This document shows, one piece after another, positions 20,192 to 29,961 of a stretch of DNA of 64,000 bases. The first letter of the stretch is position 1. Every line of letters starts with the position of its first letter. A program made the translations under genes and the position numbers. Source of the stretch: an uncultured Pelagibacteraceae bacterium (GTDB lineage Bacteria; Pseudomonadota; Alphaproteobacteria; Pelagibacterales; Pelagibacteraceae); contig CACPEZ010000001.1 of the NCBI GenBank assembly GCA_902633125.1, positions 1-64,000 on the forward strand. The letters are read 5' to 3'. The notes beneath the pieces are model-generated. The model was given only the letters and a program-made list of their open reading frames with translations. It was not told the origin of the DNA and did no database searches.

Positions 20192-21420
20192 TGTATTTTT
20201 TGTATAATATATTAGGAATTATTTTTTTTTTAATCTCACCATTTATATTATTTTTTAGAGTGATTAATGGAAAGGAAGATTGGAAAAGAATCTTAGAAAA
20301 ATATGCTTATTATAATTTAAAAAAGACTGATACAACTGTATGGTTTCATGGTGCAAGTGTTGGGGAAATCATGAGCATTCTTCCTTTGATAAATAAGTTT
20401 GAAAAAGACAAATCTATAAAAAAAATTTTACTTACTTCATCTACTTTAAGTTCTGCATCAATAATTGCAAAAAAACCATTAAAGAAAACAACTCATATTT
20501 ACTATCCATTTGATATTGGATTTATATGTAATAACTTTTTAAATTATTGGGAACCAAAAATCGCAATATTTGTAGATTCTGAAATCTGGCCGAATATGTA
20601 TGAAAAAATAAATTCAAAAAAAATACCTCTTATTTTAATCAATGCTAGAATTACGAGTAAAAGTTTCAAAAGATGGCAAATCTTTTCATCTTTTGCAAAG
20701 AATGTTTTCAGTAAAATAACTATAGCTTTACCTCAAAATCAAGAAACCCGAAATTATTTAAAAAAATTGGGTGTTAAAAAGATTAAATTTATTGGAAATT
20801 TAAAGTATTTCAAAAATGATAAACAAAGTTTGAAGAAAAATGTTCAAAATTATTTTAAAAATAAAAAAATATTCTGTGCAGCTAGCACTCATTATAATGA
20901 GGAAAAAATTATTGGAAAATTACATTTAAAATTGAAGAAAAAGTTTAAGAATTTAATTACAATATTGGTTCCGCGTCACATAAATAGATCAGAGGATATA
21001 AAACAAGAACTTAGAAAATTAAAACTGATAGTTACCGAAAGATCAAGCGGACATAAACCGTCTGAAAATTGTGACGTATATATTGTTAATACATATGGAG
21101 AAATGTCAAAATTTTTAAGACTTTCAAATGTAACGTTTATTGGTGGATCTTTAGTAAACCATGGAGGACAAAACCCATTAGAAGCTGTAAGAATGGGTAA
21201 TTACGTGATGCATGGTAAAAAAGTAAATAATTTTAAAGAAATATATAAAGAATTAAATAGTTTAAAAATATCTTCAGAGATTAAAAATATTGATCAAATG
21301 GAAAGGATATTTGTAAAAAATCATAATTACAAAATATCGAATAGTAAACTTAATAAGATTAATTATTTAGGTGCTAAAATTTTTGAAAATAACGTTAAAG
21401 AAATTAAAAATTATTTATAA
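20191..21420 (+). CDS. waaA: Kdo transferase WaaA
   Basis: WaaA adds 3-deoxy-D-manno-octulosonic acid from CMP-Kdo to lipid IVA. The 409-residue protein has an N-terminal membrane anchor (about residues 3-22), the catalytic Glu motif FHGASVGEIMSILPL and the acceptor-side motif FVDSEIWPNMYE, then the GT-B donor domain with GGSLVNHGGQNPLEA near residue 320. Length is near the E. coli 425 residues. Start and stop overlap msbA and lpxK by one base each. The number of Kdo residues added cannot be told from sequence. Confidence 0.94.
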   Translation: MYFLYNILGIIFFLISPFILFFRVINGKEDWKRILEKYAYYNLKKTDTTVWFHGASVGEIMSILPLINKFEKDKSIKKILLTSSTLSSASIIAKKPLKKTTHIYYPFDIGFICNNFLNYWEPKIAIFVDSEIWPNMYEKINSKKIPLILINARITSKSFKRWQIFSSFAKNVFSKITIALPQNQETRNYLKKLGVKKIKFIGNLKYFKNDKQSLKKNVQNYFKNKKIFCAASTHYNEEKIIGKLHLKLKKKFKNLITILVPRHINRSEDIKQELRKLKLIVTERSSGHKPSENCDVYIVNTYGEMSKFLRLSNVTFIGGSLVNHGGQNPLEAVRMGNYVMHGKKVNNFKEIYKELNSLKISSEIKNIDQMERIFVKNHNYKISNSKLNKINYLGAKIFENNVKEIKNYL

Positions 21421-22343
21421 TGAAAGTAAAAAGACCCATTTTTTGGGATAGTTTCAATTTCATATCATTATTACTCTTACCATTTAGTTTGATAACAATT
21501 ATTTTTAATTTTTTTAAATCTTTAAGTCCAAAAAAATATTTCAAAATAAAAACAATCTGTGTTGGAAATATTTACTTAGGTGGAACTGGAAAAACACCTT
21601 TAGTTTTAAAAATAAATGATATGTTAAAATATAAGTTTAAAACTGTGTTTATTAAAAAAAAATATATTGATCAAATTGATGAGCAAAATATTTTGTCAAA
21701 ATATGGAAATCTAATTTGTTTAAGTTTTAGAGATATCGCGCTGAGAATTGCTGAGAGAAAAAAATACCAGTTAGCTATATTAGATGATGGTTTACAAGAT
21801 AAAAGTTTAAATTATGATATTTCCATTGCTTGTTTTAATAGTTCAGAGCTAGTTGGAAATGGGCTAGTTTTGCCTGCTGGGCCATTAAGGGAAAGAATTA
21901 CGAATATTTTAAATTATGATCTTATATTTCTTAATGGTGAAAAAAATAATAAAAGTTTCGAAAAAACTCTAAAGAGATTAAATCCAAATTTAAAAATATT
22001 TAGAGCTAAATACGCTCCTAGAAATCTTGAGTCTTTTAAATTTAAAAATAACTTTCTAGTTTTTTCAGGCATAGGTAATCCTTCAGAATTTCAACAAACA
22101 TTAAAAAAATATAATTTTAAGATAAAAAAAATAATGACTTTTCCAGACCATTATAAATATAAAAATTCTGATATAAATAATATAAAAAATATGGCTAAGA
22201 GTAATAAATTAAAAATTATAACAACCGAAAAAGACTACAATCGATTATCAAATATACAAAAAAAAAATATCCAATTTTTAAAAATAGGATTAAAAATTGA
22301 AAAAGAAAAAGAATTTAAAAATTTTTTATTAAAGAAATTATGA
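21420..22343 (+). CDS. lpxK: Tetraacyldisaccharide 4'-kinase
   Basis: LpxK phosphorylates the 4' position of the lipid A disaccharide. The 307-residue protein has an N-terminal hydrophobic helix, the P-loop CVGNIYLGGTGKTPLV near residue 48, and the conserved LDDGLQDKSL segment with the LpxK DDGxQ motif near residue 122. A C-terminal TTEKDYNRL matches the family's TEKD motif. It overlaps lpxL by four bases. It is a standard part of the lipid A pathway and needs no other partner in this window. Confidence 0.95.
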   Translation: MKVKRPIFWDSFNFISLLLLPFSLITIIFNFFKSLSPKKYFKIKTICVGNIYLGGTGKTPLVLKINDMLKYKFKTVFIKKKYIDQIDEQNILSKYGNLICLSFRDIALRIAERKKYQLAILDDGLQDKSLNYDISIACFNSSELVGNGLVLPAGPLRERITNILNYDLIFLNGEKNNKSFEKTLKRLNPNLKIFRAKYAPRNLESFKFKNNFLVFSGIGNPSEFQQTLKKYNFKIKKIMTFPDHYKYKNSDINNIKNMAKSNKLKIITTEKDYNRLSNIQKKNIQFLKIGLKIEKEKEFKNFLLKKL

Positions 22344-23200
22344 GGAAGTTTTTTTATTTAATTGAATTTATTTTAATAAAATTGTTTTTTTTTATACTAA
22401 TTATAATTGGTTATAAAAATGGATCTAATTTGGGAGATTTTATTGGACGCTTGTTTGGACCAATATTTAGATCAAAAAAATTAATTAAGAATAATTTGGA
22501 ACAATCTGGCATTGTAGACAAAAAAAATTACAATAAAATTATCAGCAAAATATATGGAAATTATGGAAGAATACTTGCTGAGTATCCTTTTCTTAAAGCA
22601 TTTAGAAATAGCAAATTAAATAAATTTATTGAAATAGATGGGCTTGAAAACCTAAACAAAATTAAGAGAGAAAAAAGACGAGCTGTATTTATATCTGGTC
22701 ATTTCAATAATTTTGAATTAATGGCGCTCCAAATTGAAAAAGCTGGTATAAATTTGTGCGCTATTTATAGACCACTAAATAACGTATTCCTTAACAAAAC
22801 TATGGAAGAAATTAGAGAAAATTTTATATGCAAAAATCAAATTAAAAAAGGAAGATCAGGCACAAGACAGATTATTAAAAATATAAAGAAAGGTAACTCA
22901 GTAGCTCTAATGATAGACCAAAGAGTAAGAGAAGGTATAAAAATTAATTTTTTCGGTAAACCAGCTAGTACTACGACCATACCCGCACAATTAATTAAAA
23001 AATATAAATGTGATCTAGTGCCTATTTATATAGAGAGAAGAAAAAATAATTATTTTAAAATGTTTGTTTCAGAACCGATTAAAATCGGGAACAATAAATC
23101 AATCAAAGAAATCACTGAACATCTAAATAAGATACTTGAAAAAATGATTTTAAAAAATGTAGACCAGTGGATCTGGACTCATGATAGGTGGAAAACATAA
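22340..23200 (+). CDS. lpxL: Lipid A late acyltransferase, LpxL/HtrB family
   Basis: This enzyme of the lysophospholipid acyltransferase superfamily adds a secondary acyl chain to Kdo-lipid IVA. The 286 residues include an N-terminal membrane helix (about residues 6-24) and the catalytic H-x4-E motif in ISGHFNNFELM near residue 120, followed by AIYRPLNN and MIDQRVREG, which match the family's substrate-binding blocks. Only one such gene is present here, so the second late acyltransferase, if there is one, would be elsewhere. The stop directly meets the convergent DUF2093 gene. Confidence 0.9.
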   Translation: MRKFFYLIEFILIKLFFFILIIIGYKNGSNLGDFIGRLFGPIFRSKKLIKNNLEQSGIVDKKNYNKIISKIYGNYGRILAEYPFLKAFRNSKLNKFIEIDGLENLNKIKREKRRAVFISGHFNNFELMALQIEKAGINLCAIYRPLNNVFLNKTMEEIRENFICKNQIKKGRSGTRQIIKNIKKGNSVALMIDQRVREGIKINFFGKPASTTTIPAQLIKKYKCDLVPIYIERRKNNYFKMFVSEPIKIGNNKSIKEITEHLNKILEKMILKNVDQWIWTHDRWKT

Positions 23201-23398
23201 TCAGTTTTTATCTAATAAATCTCTTTTCATTGAGGCCTCAACATACGAAAAGTAGGCTTCCTGTTCTTCAACGTTCCAATAAGCTAAGTTTTCAAGTGGT
23301 ATTTTTTTTTGTGAGATAGCACAAATCACATGATCACCATCTTCAATGATCTCAAAATTATTTGCTAAGTATTTTAATTTAGCTAACTTATTTAACAT
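23201..23398 (-). CDS. DUF2093 small protein
   Basis: This 65-residue soluble protein resembles the DUF2093 family of alphaproteobacteria, with the typical segments GDHVICAISQKKIPLENLAYWNVE and an acidic, aromatic end EAYFSYVEASMKRDL split here by a single residue. It has two Cys-free halves apart from one Cys in VICAIS. It is divergent from purD, with a 22-base gap between starts, and convergent with lpxL. Function is unknown. Confidence 0.8.
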   Translation of the reverse strand: MLNKLAKLKYLANNFEIIEDGDHVICAISQKKIPLENLAYWNVEEQEAYFSYVEASMKRDLLDKN

Positions 23399-23420
23399 AT
23401 TTAAGATATATATTTACTAA

Positions 23421-24686
23421 ATGAAAATTGCAATTATTGGAAGTGGAGGACGAGAACATGCTCTAGTTCATTACTTAAGTAATTCAAAAAAAATAACAAA
23501 AATATATTCAATACCAGGTAATGCTGGTACCGAAGAAATATCTATAAATATTGATTTAAATTTGGAAAATTTTCAAGATTTGTACAATTTTATTAAGAAA
23601 GAGCAAATCGAATTAGTGATTGTTGGTCCAGAAAAACCATTAGTTGAAGGATTAGTAGATTTCCTAGAGTCAAAAAATATTAAAGTTTTTGGTCCTAGAA
23701 AAAAAGTAGCTCAATTAGAAGGCTCAAAAATATTTACAAAACAAATTTGTGAGAAATTTAACATACCAACTGCTAAATTTAAAATTTGTAAATCCAAAGA
23801 AGACTCATTTATATTTTTATCGTCATCTAATTTTCCTCTTGTTGTAAAAGCAGATGTTCTTGCTGCAGGTAAAGGTGTTTATATTTGTCAAAATGTTGAT
23901 GAGGCTAAAACTGCTGTTAATGAAATATTTGACGGTAAATTTGGGAAAGCAGATCAAGTATTAATCGAAGAATTCCTAGATGGTGATGAGATGAGTTTTT
24001 TTATTATTTCAGATGGAATTAGTTATAAAACTTTTAATACAGCTCAAGACCATAAAAGAGTTGGTGAGGGTGACACTGGAAAAAATACAGGAGGAATGGG
24101 AGCTTATTCACCTTCAAGCTTAATTAATGATGATTTAGAGAATAAAATTTTAAACAAAATAATTGAGCCAACGTTAAAAGCTATAAGTGAAATGAATGAG
24201 AAGTACGTCGGTTTTTTATATGCCGGCTTAATGATAAAAAATAATGAACCATACCTAATTGAATATAATGTCAGGATGGGTGATCCTGAATGCCAAACTA
24301 TATTACCTTTGGTTGACAGTGATTTATTGGAAATAATAAATTCTTGTTGTAATTCAAAATTAAAGACCCACGAAATAAAATGGAAAAATAAAAAAAGTAT
24401 GTGCATTGCTTTATGCTCAAAAGGATATCCTGAAAAATATAATAAGAATATTGAAATTAAAAATTTAAAAGAATTCAAATCAACTAAAGATAATTTTATT
24501 TTTCATGCTGGAACAAAAAGTTCTGGAAAAAAAATTGTAGCAGTTGGAGGTAGGGTAATAAATTTTGTGAATATCTCAGATAGTTATTTATCAAGTAGAA
24601 AAGAAATCATCAAACAGATTAATAAATTGAATTGGGAAGATGGTTTTTACAGATCAGATATAGGTCATAAAGTCATAGATAAATGA
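23421..24686 (+). CDS. purD: Phosphoribosylamine-glycine ligase
   Basis: PurD makes glycinamide ribonucleotide, the second step of purine synthesis, in an ATP-grasp reaction. The 421-residue protein begins with KIAIIGSGGREHAL, has the ATP-grasp blocks VVKADVLAAGKGVYI and the family signature VRMGDPECQTILPL near residue 291. Length matches the family (about 420 to 430). The stop overlaps the rsmD start by four bases. Purine synthesis is otherwise not represented here, although a phosphoribosyltransferase sits at the right edge of the window. Confidence 0.97.
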   Translation: MKIAIIGSGGREHALVHYLSNSKKITKIYSIPGNAGTEEISINIDLNLENFQDLYNFIKKEQIELVIVGPEKPLVEGLVDFLESKNIKVFGPRKKVAQLEGSKIFTKQICEKFNIPTAKFKICKSKEDSFIFLSSSNFPLVVKADVLAAGKGVYICQNVDEAKTAVNEIFDGKFGKADQVLIEEFLDGDEMSFFIISDGISYKTFNTAQDHKRVGEGDTGKNTGGMGAYSPSSLINDDLENKILNKIIEPTLKAISEMNEKYVGFLYAGLMIKNNEPYLIEYNVRMGDPECQTILPLVDSDLLEIINSCCNSKLKTHEIKWKNKKSMCIALCSKGYPEKYNKNIEIKNLKEFKSTKDNFIFHAGTKSSGKKIVAVGGRVINFVNISDSYLSSRKEIIKQINKLNWEDGFYRSDIGHKVIDK

Positions 24687-25249
24687 GAGTGATTGGTGGA
24701 AAACTAAGAGGGAAATTAATTCATAATCCTACAGATAAAACAACAAGACCTTTAAAGGATATGGTTAGAGAGTCGATATTTAATATTTTAGAACATTCTA
24801 AGAATGAAAAAATTAAATTCAAAAATGATGTAGTTTTGGATTTATTTTCCGGTTCTGGGTCGTTTGGCATTGAATGTTTGTCTAGAGGGGTAAAAAAAGT
24901 TTTTTTTTTTGAAAATTACAAACCCTCTTTGAAAATTTTAGAAAAAAACATTAAAGAGTTAGAAATTGATAAAGATTCAGTCATTAAGGAAGTAAACGCA
25001 TATGAAATTTCTAAAGAAAATATAGATAATGAAAAAATTAATTTAATTTATTTGGATCCGCCATTTAAAGATAAAAATATAAATAAATTATTAAGGAAAA
25101 TTTTAGACTTAAAAATTGCTAACAAAAGTACATTAATAGTAATACATAGAAATAAGAAATTTAAAGAAAATTTTATAGATGATTTTAAAATTCTTAGAGA
25201 AAAAAAATATGGTTTATCAAAAATAATATTTGGTAAATTACTATTTTAG
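24683..25249 (+). CDS. rsmD: 16S rRNA m2G966 methyltransferase RsmD
   Basis: RsmD methylates N2 of G966 of 16S rRNA. The 188-residue protein starts with the family segment MRVIGGKLRGKLI, has the SAM-binding motif VLDLFSGSGSFGIECLSRG near residue 50 and the catalytic motif YLDPPFKD near residue 122, which is the N6/N2-type [DN]PPY/F block. Overlaps: four bases with purD at its start, nine bases with the convergent pgi gene at its end. Confidence 0.94.
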   Translation: MRVIGGKLRGKLIHNPTDKTTRPLKDMVRESIFNILEHSKNEKIKFKNDVVLDLFSGSGSFGIECLSRGVKKVFFFENYKPSLKILEKNIKELEIDKDSVIKEVNAYEISKENIDNEKINLIYLDPPFKDKNINKLLRKILDLKIANKSTLIVIHRNKKFKENFIDDFKILREKKYGLSKIIFGKLLF

Positions 25250-26413
25250 GATTTTTTTTGTTTCTATTTTAATCAATTCAACAGAAGGTTGGTTAATTGG
25301 ATTTACATTTAATAAGGAGCTTAGCATTAGTGTTTCTAAAATAAAAAATGTAAATAGTTCACCTAAAGTTTCCTCACTTTTATTTTTAATTTCAAAACTT
25401 CTAAATGATAATTTTTTCTTATTAAATACATTTTGCGTAGCTTTTTTTTGAGCATACATTACTTGATCCAAACTTTTCTTTTTTAAATGCTCTAATCCAT
25501 CAATTATAAAAGCATTATTAAATTTAAATTGGTTTCTATCTCTAGAGAAAAAAAAACTAAAAAAATTATTTTTTGGGCCATCTAAATATAGTTGTAAAAG
25601 ACTATGATTGTCCTTTGGCATTGTAGAGATTATAGGAAAGAAGCCCTTACCCTTTTTTCCTAAACTTTCAGCAGATAATTGCTGGTACCATTTCAAAAAG
25701 TTATTTAATTTTTCATCATAATTTAAAATTACACAATTTTTTTTTCCTTTAATAATATTTGAGTAAATCGAAGAGACATTTTCAATTAAAGAATTAATAA
25801 ATGTTTTATTTTTTATTAGATAATTTAATCGTTTAAATTTTTTTTCATTTAAACCCATCAATTCTGCCGGGACCATTCCAACCTCAGATAATACTGAATA
25901 TCTTCCTCCTATGTAATTTTTATGGTCAATTACATCAGATCTCAGTTTATTCGCCATAGCTCTAAGAATATTATTTTTTTTTTCAGTTATTATTAAATTT
26001 TTATTTCTTTTCTGTTTTGATAAAATCAGGTTTAAATTTGATAATGTTTCTAGGGTGTTACCTGATTTTGATATAATTATATTTAAACGTTTTTTGTTTG
26101 TTTTTTTTATTCTTATGTTCTGTAGGTTATTATAAAAGAAAAATTTTTTTTTGATTTTATGACTAAGAAAATCATAAATGGCTTGTGCGCCTAGTATAGA
26201 TCCTCCCATTCCTACTAAATTATACTCATCGTATTTTTTGAAATTTAGTAAATTTTTTTTCTGAAATGAATAATTATAATTATTTGTTAGAGATTTTAAT
26301 AAAGGATATTTTTCAATTAAATTTTTAAACTTTATAAAATTATTAAGTTTTTTTTTATTTAATTGTTTATTTTTATTATTGAAATTTTTGTAAATAATAT
26401 GTTTTGTCTCCAT
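25241..26413 (-). CDS. pgi: Glucose-6-phosphate isomerase, compact form
   Basis: This is a phosphoglucose isomerase (SIS-domain) enzyme that interconverts glucose-6-P and fructose-6-P. The 390 residues are much shorter than the 550 of E. coli Pgi, but the core motifs are present: GMGGSILGAQAIYDFL near residue 69, IISKSGNTLET (the SIS phosphate-binding loop), HKNYIGGRYSVLSEVG, SAESLGKKGKGFFP, and the C-terminal NPINQPSVELIKIETKK corresponding to the family's NPFDQPGVE..K block. I read it as a reduced, functional version and not a fragment. N-terminal residues 1-50 are very Lys/Asn rich. Confidence 0.88.
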   Translation of the reverse strand: METKHIIYKNFNNKNKQLNKKKLNNFIKFKNLIEKYPLLKSLTNNYNYSFQKKNLLNFKKYDEYNLVGMGGSILGAQAIYDFLSHKIKKKFFFYNNLQNIRIKKTNKKRLNIIISKSGNTLETLSNLNLILSKQKRNKNLIITEKKNNILRAMANKLRSDVIDHKNYIGGRYSVLSEVGMVPAELMGLNEKKFKRLNYLIKNKTFINSLIENVSSIYSNIIKGKKNCVILNYDEKLNNFLKWYQQLSAESLGKKGKGFFPIISTMPKDNHSLLQLYLDGPKNNFFSFFFSRDRNQFKFNNAFIIDGLEHLKKKSLDQVMYAQKKATQNVFNKKKLSFRSFEIKNKSEETLGELFTFFILETLMLSSLLNVNPINQPSVELIKIETKKILK

Positions 26414-26416
26414 TAA

Positions 26417-26734
26417 TTACTGGATTTTCTTTTTCATATTATTTAATAAATCTGACCCACTACCAGAGACCTCAGAATTATTATCGTCTTTTATTTTGAG
26501 TAAATCTTTTACTTCTTTATCATCTAATTGACTGCTTACTTCCAAATCATCTCCTGGCATAGGAAGTTTATTCATATCAGGTGGCATTTGGAGAGGATTT
26601 TTTTTTTTTACAAGGAATTCATCACTTTGTTCAGATCTTTTTTTACCTTCTAAAGCATCTCTAACTCCACCACAAAAAGTTAATAATGGCACTAAAGCGA
26701 TTAATAAGATTAAATTTAGTTTAATTTTTTTCAT
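26417..26734 (-). CDS. Small outer-membrane-type lipoprotein (DUF3035-like)
   Basis: I start this at ATG 26732-26734, giving 105 residues with a lipoprotein signal peptide [21 protein letters not shown]. The lipobox is LTFC and the mature protein would begin at that Cys. An ATG farther upstream (26785) gives a poor N-terminus. The mature part has [14 protein letters not shown], a proline-rich segment typical of DUF3035 proteins of alphaproteobacteria, and an acidic linker. It overlaps the lspA 3' end by 14 bases, so a probable substrate of signal peptidase II is encoded right behind the enzyme. Function is unknown; an envelope role is inferred. Confidence 0.75.
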   Translation of the reverse strand: MKKIKLNLILLIALVPLLTFCGGVRDALEGKKRSEQSDEFLVKKKNPLQMPPDMNKLPMPGDDLEVSSQLDDKEVKDLLKIKDDNNSEVSGSGSDLLNNMKKKIQ

Positions 26735-27218
26735 TTTTTTTTTTATAGAATATAAATTCAGATAAAATAAGGCATATAATACCAATTGTTATAAATATGT
26801 CAGCTACATTAAAGATAAACCAATGATATCCTGCATAATTTAAATCTATAAAGTCTGGGACAGCTCTGTAATAAACTCGGTCAAATAAGTTTCCTAAAGA
26901 GCCTCCTAATATTATCATTAAAAAAAATGATTTAATTTTTGACTCGATGAAAGCGAAATACAATATTATTAAGTTTATAATGACTATAATTGCAGTAAAG
27001 ATATTATAGAAAAGTTTATCTTCTGATGAAAACAAACCAAATCCTATTCCTGTATTCCAAACTAAATAGATATTTAAAAATTGATTTATATAAAAATCAA
27101 CTTGTCCTTCATTATTTAAAATATTTAGAATATAAATTTTTGATAGTCTATCTAAAGCAAAGCAAATAACTATAAATATAAAACCAATAAGAAGTTTATT
27201 TATTTTTTCATTGCCCAT
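26721..27218 (-). CDS. lspA: Lipoprotein signal peptidase (signal peptidase II)
   Basis: LspA is the aspartyl protease that removes the signal peptide of prolipoproteins at the inner membrane. The 165 residues have four membrane helices and both catalytic Asp regions: [13 protein letters not shown] near residue 106 and [11 protein letters not shown] near residue 135, matching the family's N..DR and F..AD motifs. The start overlaps the ileS 3' end by 11 bases. The order ileS-lspA is conserved in many proteobacteria, supporting the calls on both. Confidence 0.95.
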   Translation of the reverse strand: MGNEKINKLLIGFIFIVICFALDRLSKIYILNILNNEGQVDFYINQFLNIYLVWNTGIGFGLFSSEDKLFYNIFTAIIVIINLIILYFAFIESKIKSFFLMIILGGSLGNLFDRVYYRAVPDFIDLNYAGYHWFIFNVADIFITIGIICLILSEFIFYKKKNEKN

Positions 27219-29955
27219 TTAAATTAAGATGTCCATGCCTTTCACAACTTGACTCAAAAATTTTCCAACAAACTGGGCATTTTGTTCCCCGAGCTTTTTT
27301 TGCAACTACATCAATGCTATTTTTTAAATTTTCTTCTTTAATTACAGAAGCAGATGAAGTTATACAAATTTCAGCAAAATTTATATTTTTTGCTATATCA
27401 TAAAATTCTTTATTTAACTTTATCTCAATCATTGCCTCTAAACTTGAGCCAATTGATTTTTCAGCTCTCATGTTCTCAATAGAAATATTTGCCTCGTCTC
27501 TAATTTTTTTTACATATTCCCAATCTGAGCTTATTTTTTTATTTTTCCAAGAATTTGGAACGGAAACAAAATTTTGCAAATGTATACTTTGTCTATCTTC
27601 TTCTTTTTTAATCAATTGATAAATTTCTTCAGTTGTAAATGATAATATTGGGGCAAACCATTTTAGGAGACATTGTAAAATAATATTTAAAAGAGTTATG
27701 CAGTTCTTTCTTTTTTCAGAATTCAAATCCTCACAATATAAAGTGTCTTTCCTGATATCAAAATAAAAGGCTGAAAGCTCAACTGTACAAAAATTAAGTA
27801 ATTCTTTATATAAGTTGTGAAAGTTATAAACTTTAAAATTATTTTTAAAATTCTCATTTATTATATAAATTCTGTGAAGCATAAATTTTTCAAGTGAATC
27901 AAAGTTTTCAAACTTAACTTTTTCGAAATCAAGATTTTCATATTGATCTTGAGTATTTCCTAAAAGATATCTGAACGTGTTTCTAATTTTTCTATAAGAC
28001 TCTGCGTGTTGATCTAAAATTGAATAATCTATTCTAAGATCCTCAGCATAATTTGAAGATGCAACCCAAATTCTTAATATATCAGCTCCGTATTTTTTAA
28101 GTATATCTTGTGGAGCAATTACGTTACCTGTTGATTTTGACATTTTTAGACCTTTTCCATCTACGACAAAACCATGAGAAAGAATGCTTTCAAATGGAGC
28201 AACACCTCTTGTTCCGCATGACTCTAGTAATGAAGAATGAAACCATCCTCTATGTTGATCTGAACCCTCTAAATACATCGATGCAGGCCATTTAAGGTCA
28301 TCTCTTTTTTCTAAGACAAAAGAATGAGTGGATCCACTATCAAACCAAACCTCAACTATATCTGATAATTTTTCATAATCTTCTGCTTTATACTTATATC
28401 CAAGAAATATCTGATAATCTTCATTAAACCAACAATCAGAACCTTCTTTTTCGTAAATTTTTGCGATATTTTCAAAAACTTCATCATCAACTAAAACTTC
28501 ACCTGTTTTTTTTGAAATAAAAATCGGTAGCGGTACGCCCCAAACTCTCTGTCTTGATACACACCAATCAGGTCTAGTTTCAATCATTGATTTTATTCTT
28601 TCTTTTCCTTTGGAAGGATAAAAATCTGTATTATCGATGGCTTTTAATGCTTTATCTCTTAATCCATGGCTTTCCATAGAAATAAACCATTGTGGAGTTG
28701 CTCTATGAACTAGTGGAGCTTTTGATCTCCAAGAATGGGGATAAGAGTGAGTAAGTTTTCCGTTTGTTACTAAATTTTTTTGCTCATTTAATTTTTCAAT
28801 AATTAAGTTATTGGCCTTAAAAATATGTAAACCTTCAAAATGTTTAATTTCATTTGTATATTTTCCGTCACCATCAACTGTTTCAATTGCTTTAATATTA
28901 TTATTTAAACAAAGATTGAAATCATCTGGTCCATGACTAGGGGCGCAGTGCACAATACCCGTACCTTGTTCAGTAGTAACAAAATTAGCTTCTAGCATTG
29001 GTATATCATAATCATATCCCATGTTAGAAAATGGATGGCTACAAATTGTCCCTTTTAAATCTTTTCCTAAAAATTCGTTTAAAACTTTTATATTTTCAAT
29101 AGAAGTATCTTTTTTAAAAGGTTCTAGTAGGTCCTTTGCAATTATTATTTTTCTATCAATAAAATTTTTGTTATCGTTTATTTCAAGTAAAACATACTTT
29201 AGACTAGCATTGTAAGCTAAAGCTTTATTTGCAGGAATAGTCCATGGAGTTGTCGTCCAAATTATTACATCAGCACCATTAATTATATCTAAATTTGAAA
29301 CTTTCACTTTGAATGCTGCATAAATCGTATCTGAAACATGATCCATGTATTCAACCTCTGCATCCGCTAAAGCTGTTTTTTCAACAGTTGACCATAGAAC
29401 TGGCTTGTAACCTCTATAAAGGCTTCCTTCTTTAAGAAATTTTCCAAGTTCTCTAACTATTTGAGCTTCCGCATCAAATGACATTGTTGAATAGTAATTT
29501 TCCCAATCACCTATTACCCCAAGTCTTGTAAATTCTCCCTTATGAACTTCTATCCATTTGTTTGCAAAATCCCTGCATTCTTTTCTGAATTCAATTATTG
29601 GAACATCATTTTTGTTTTTTTTATTCTTTTTGTATTGTTCTTCAATTTTCCACTCAATAGGTAACCCATGACAATCCCAACCCGGAACATAAACTGAGTC
29701 CTTGCCATCCATTTGATGAAATTTTGTAATTATGTCTTTTAAAATTTTATTCAAAGCGGTCCCCATGTGAATGTTGCCATTGGCATATGGAGGCCCATCA
29801 TGGAGTACAAATTTTTCTTGCCCTTTACTTTTTTGTCTTAACAAATTGTAAAGGTCAATTTTCTTCCAAAATTCAATGTAATTTGGCTCCTTGTTTGGCA
29901 AATTTGCCTTCATTGAGAATTTTGTTTTAGGTAAATTTATATGTTCCTTGCTCAT
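27208..29955 (-). CDS. ileS: Isoleucyl-tRNA synthetase
   Basis: This 915-residue class I synthetase charges tRNA-Ile. The HIGH-type motif is [16 protein letters not shown] near residue 56, the KMSKS loop is [14 protein letters not shown] near residue 594, and the editing (CP1) domain has [14 protein letters not shown] with [16 protein letters not shown]. The C-terminal zinc region has one CxxC pair in [10 protein letters not shown], while the second pair is reduced to Cys-Glu-Arg-His near the C-terminus, which could still supply one Cys and one His ligand. It is followed by lspA and preceded by ribF at a six-base gap. Confidence 0.97.
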   Translation of the reverse strand: MSKEHINLPKTKFSMKANLPNKEPNYIEFWKKIDLYNLLRQKSKGQEKFVLHDGPPYANGNIHMGTALNKILKDIITKFHQMDGKDSVYVPGWDCHGLPIEWKIEEQYKKNKKNKNDVPIIEFRKECRDFANKWIEVHKGEFTRLGVIGDWENYYSTMSFDAEAQIVRELGKFLKEGSLYRGYKPVLWSTVEKTALADAEVEYMDHVSDTIYAAFKVKVSNLDIINGADVIIWTTTPWTIPANKALAYNASLKYVLLEINDNKNFIDRKIIIAKDLLEPFKKDTSIENIKVLNEFLGKDLKGTICSHPFSNMGYDYDIPMLEANFVTTEQGTGIVHCAPSHGPDDFNLCLNNNIKAIETVDGDGKYTNEIKHFEGLHIFKANNLIIEKLNEQKNLVTNGKLTHSYPHSWRSKAPLVHRATPQWFISMESHGLRDKALKAIDNTDFYPSKGKERIKSMIETRPDWCVSRQRVWGVPLPIFISKKTGEVLVDDEVFENIAKIYEKEGSDCWFNEDYQIFLGYKYKAEDYEKLSDIVEVWFDSGSTHSFVLEKRDDLKWPASMYLEGSDQHRGWFHSSLLESCGTRGVAPFESILSHGFVVDGKGLKMSKSTGNVIAPQDILKKYGADILRIWVASSNYAEDLRIDYSILDQHAESYRKIRNTFRYLLGNTQDQYENLDFEKVKFENFDSLEKFMLHRIYIINENFKNNFKVYNFHNLYKELLNFCTVELSAFYFDIRKDTLYCEDLNSEKRKNCITLLNIILQCLLKWFAPILSFTTEEIYQLIKKEEDRQSIHLQNFVSVPNSWKNKKISSDWEYVKKIRDEANISIENMRAEKSIGSSLEAMIEIKLNKEFYDIAKNINFAEICITSSASVIKEENLKNSIDVVAKKARGTKCPVCWKIFESSCERHGHLNLNGQ

Positions 29956-29961
29956 GATATT

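Noticed and set aside
25230-25451. Plus-strand ORF of 73 residues over the end of pgi
   Set aside because: It is antisense to conserved C-terminal pgi codons and has no independent start signal or family features.
25241-26413. Short Pgi read as a truncated pseudogene
   Set aside because: All core motifs from the first SIS domain to the C-terminal block are present in order, so it is a compact intact enzyme.
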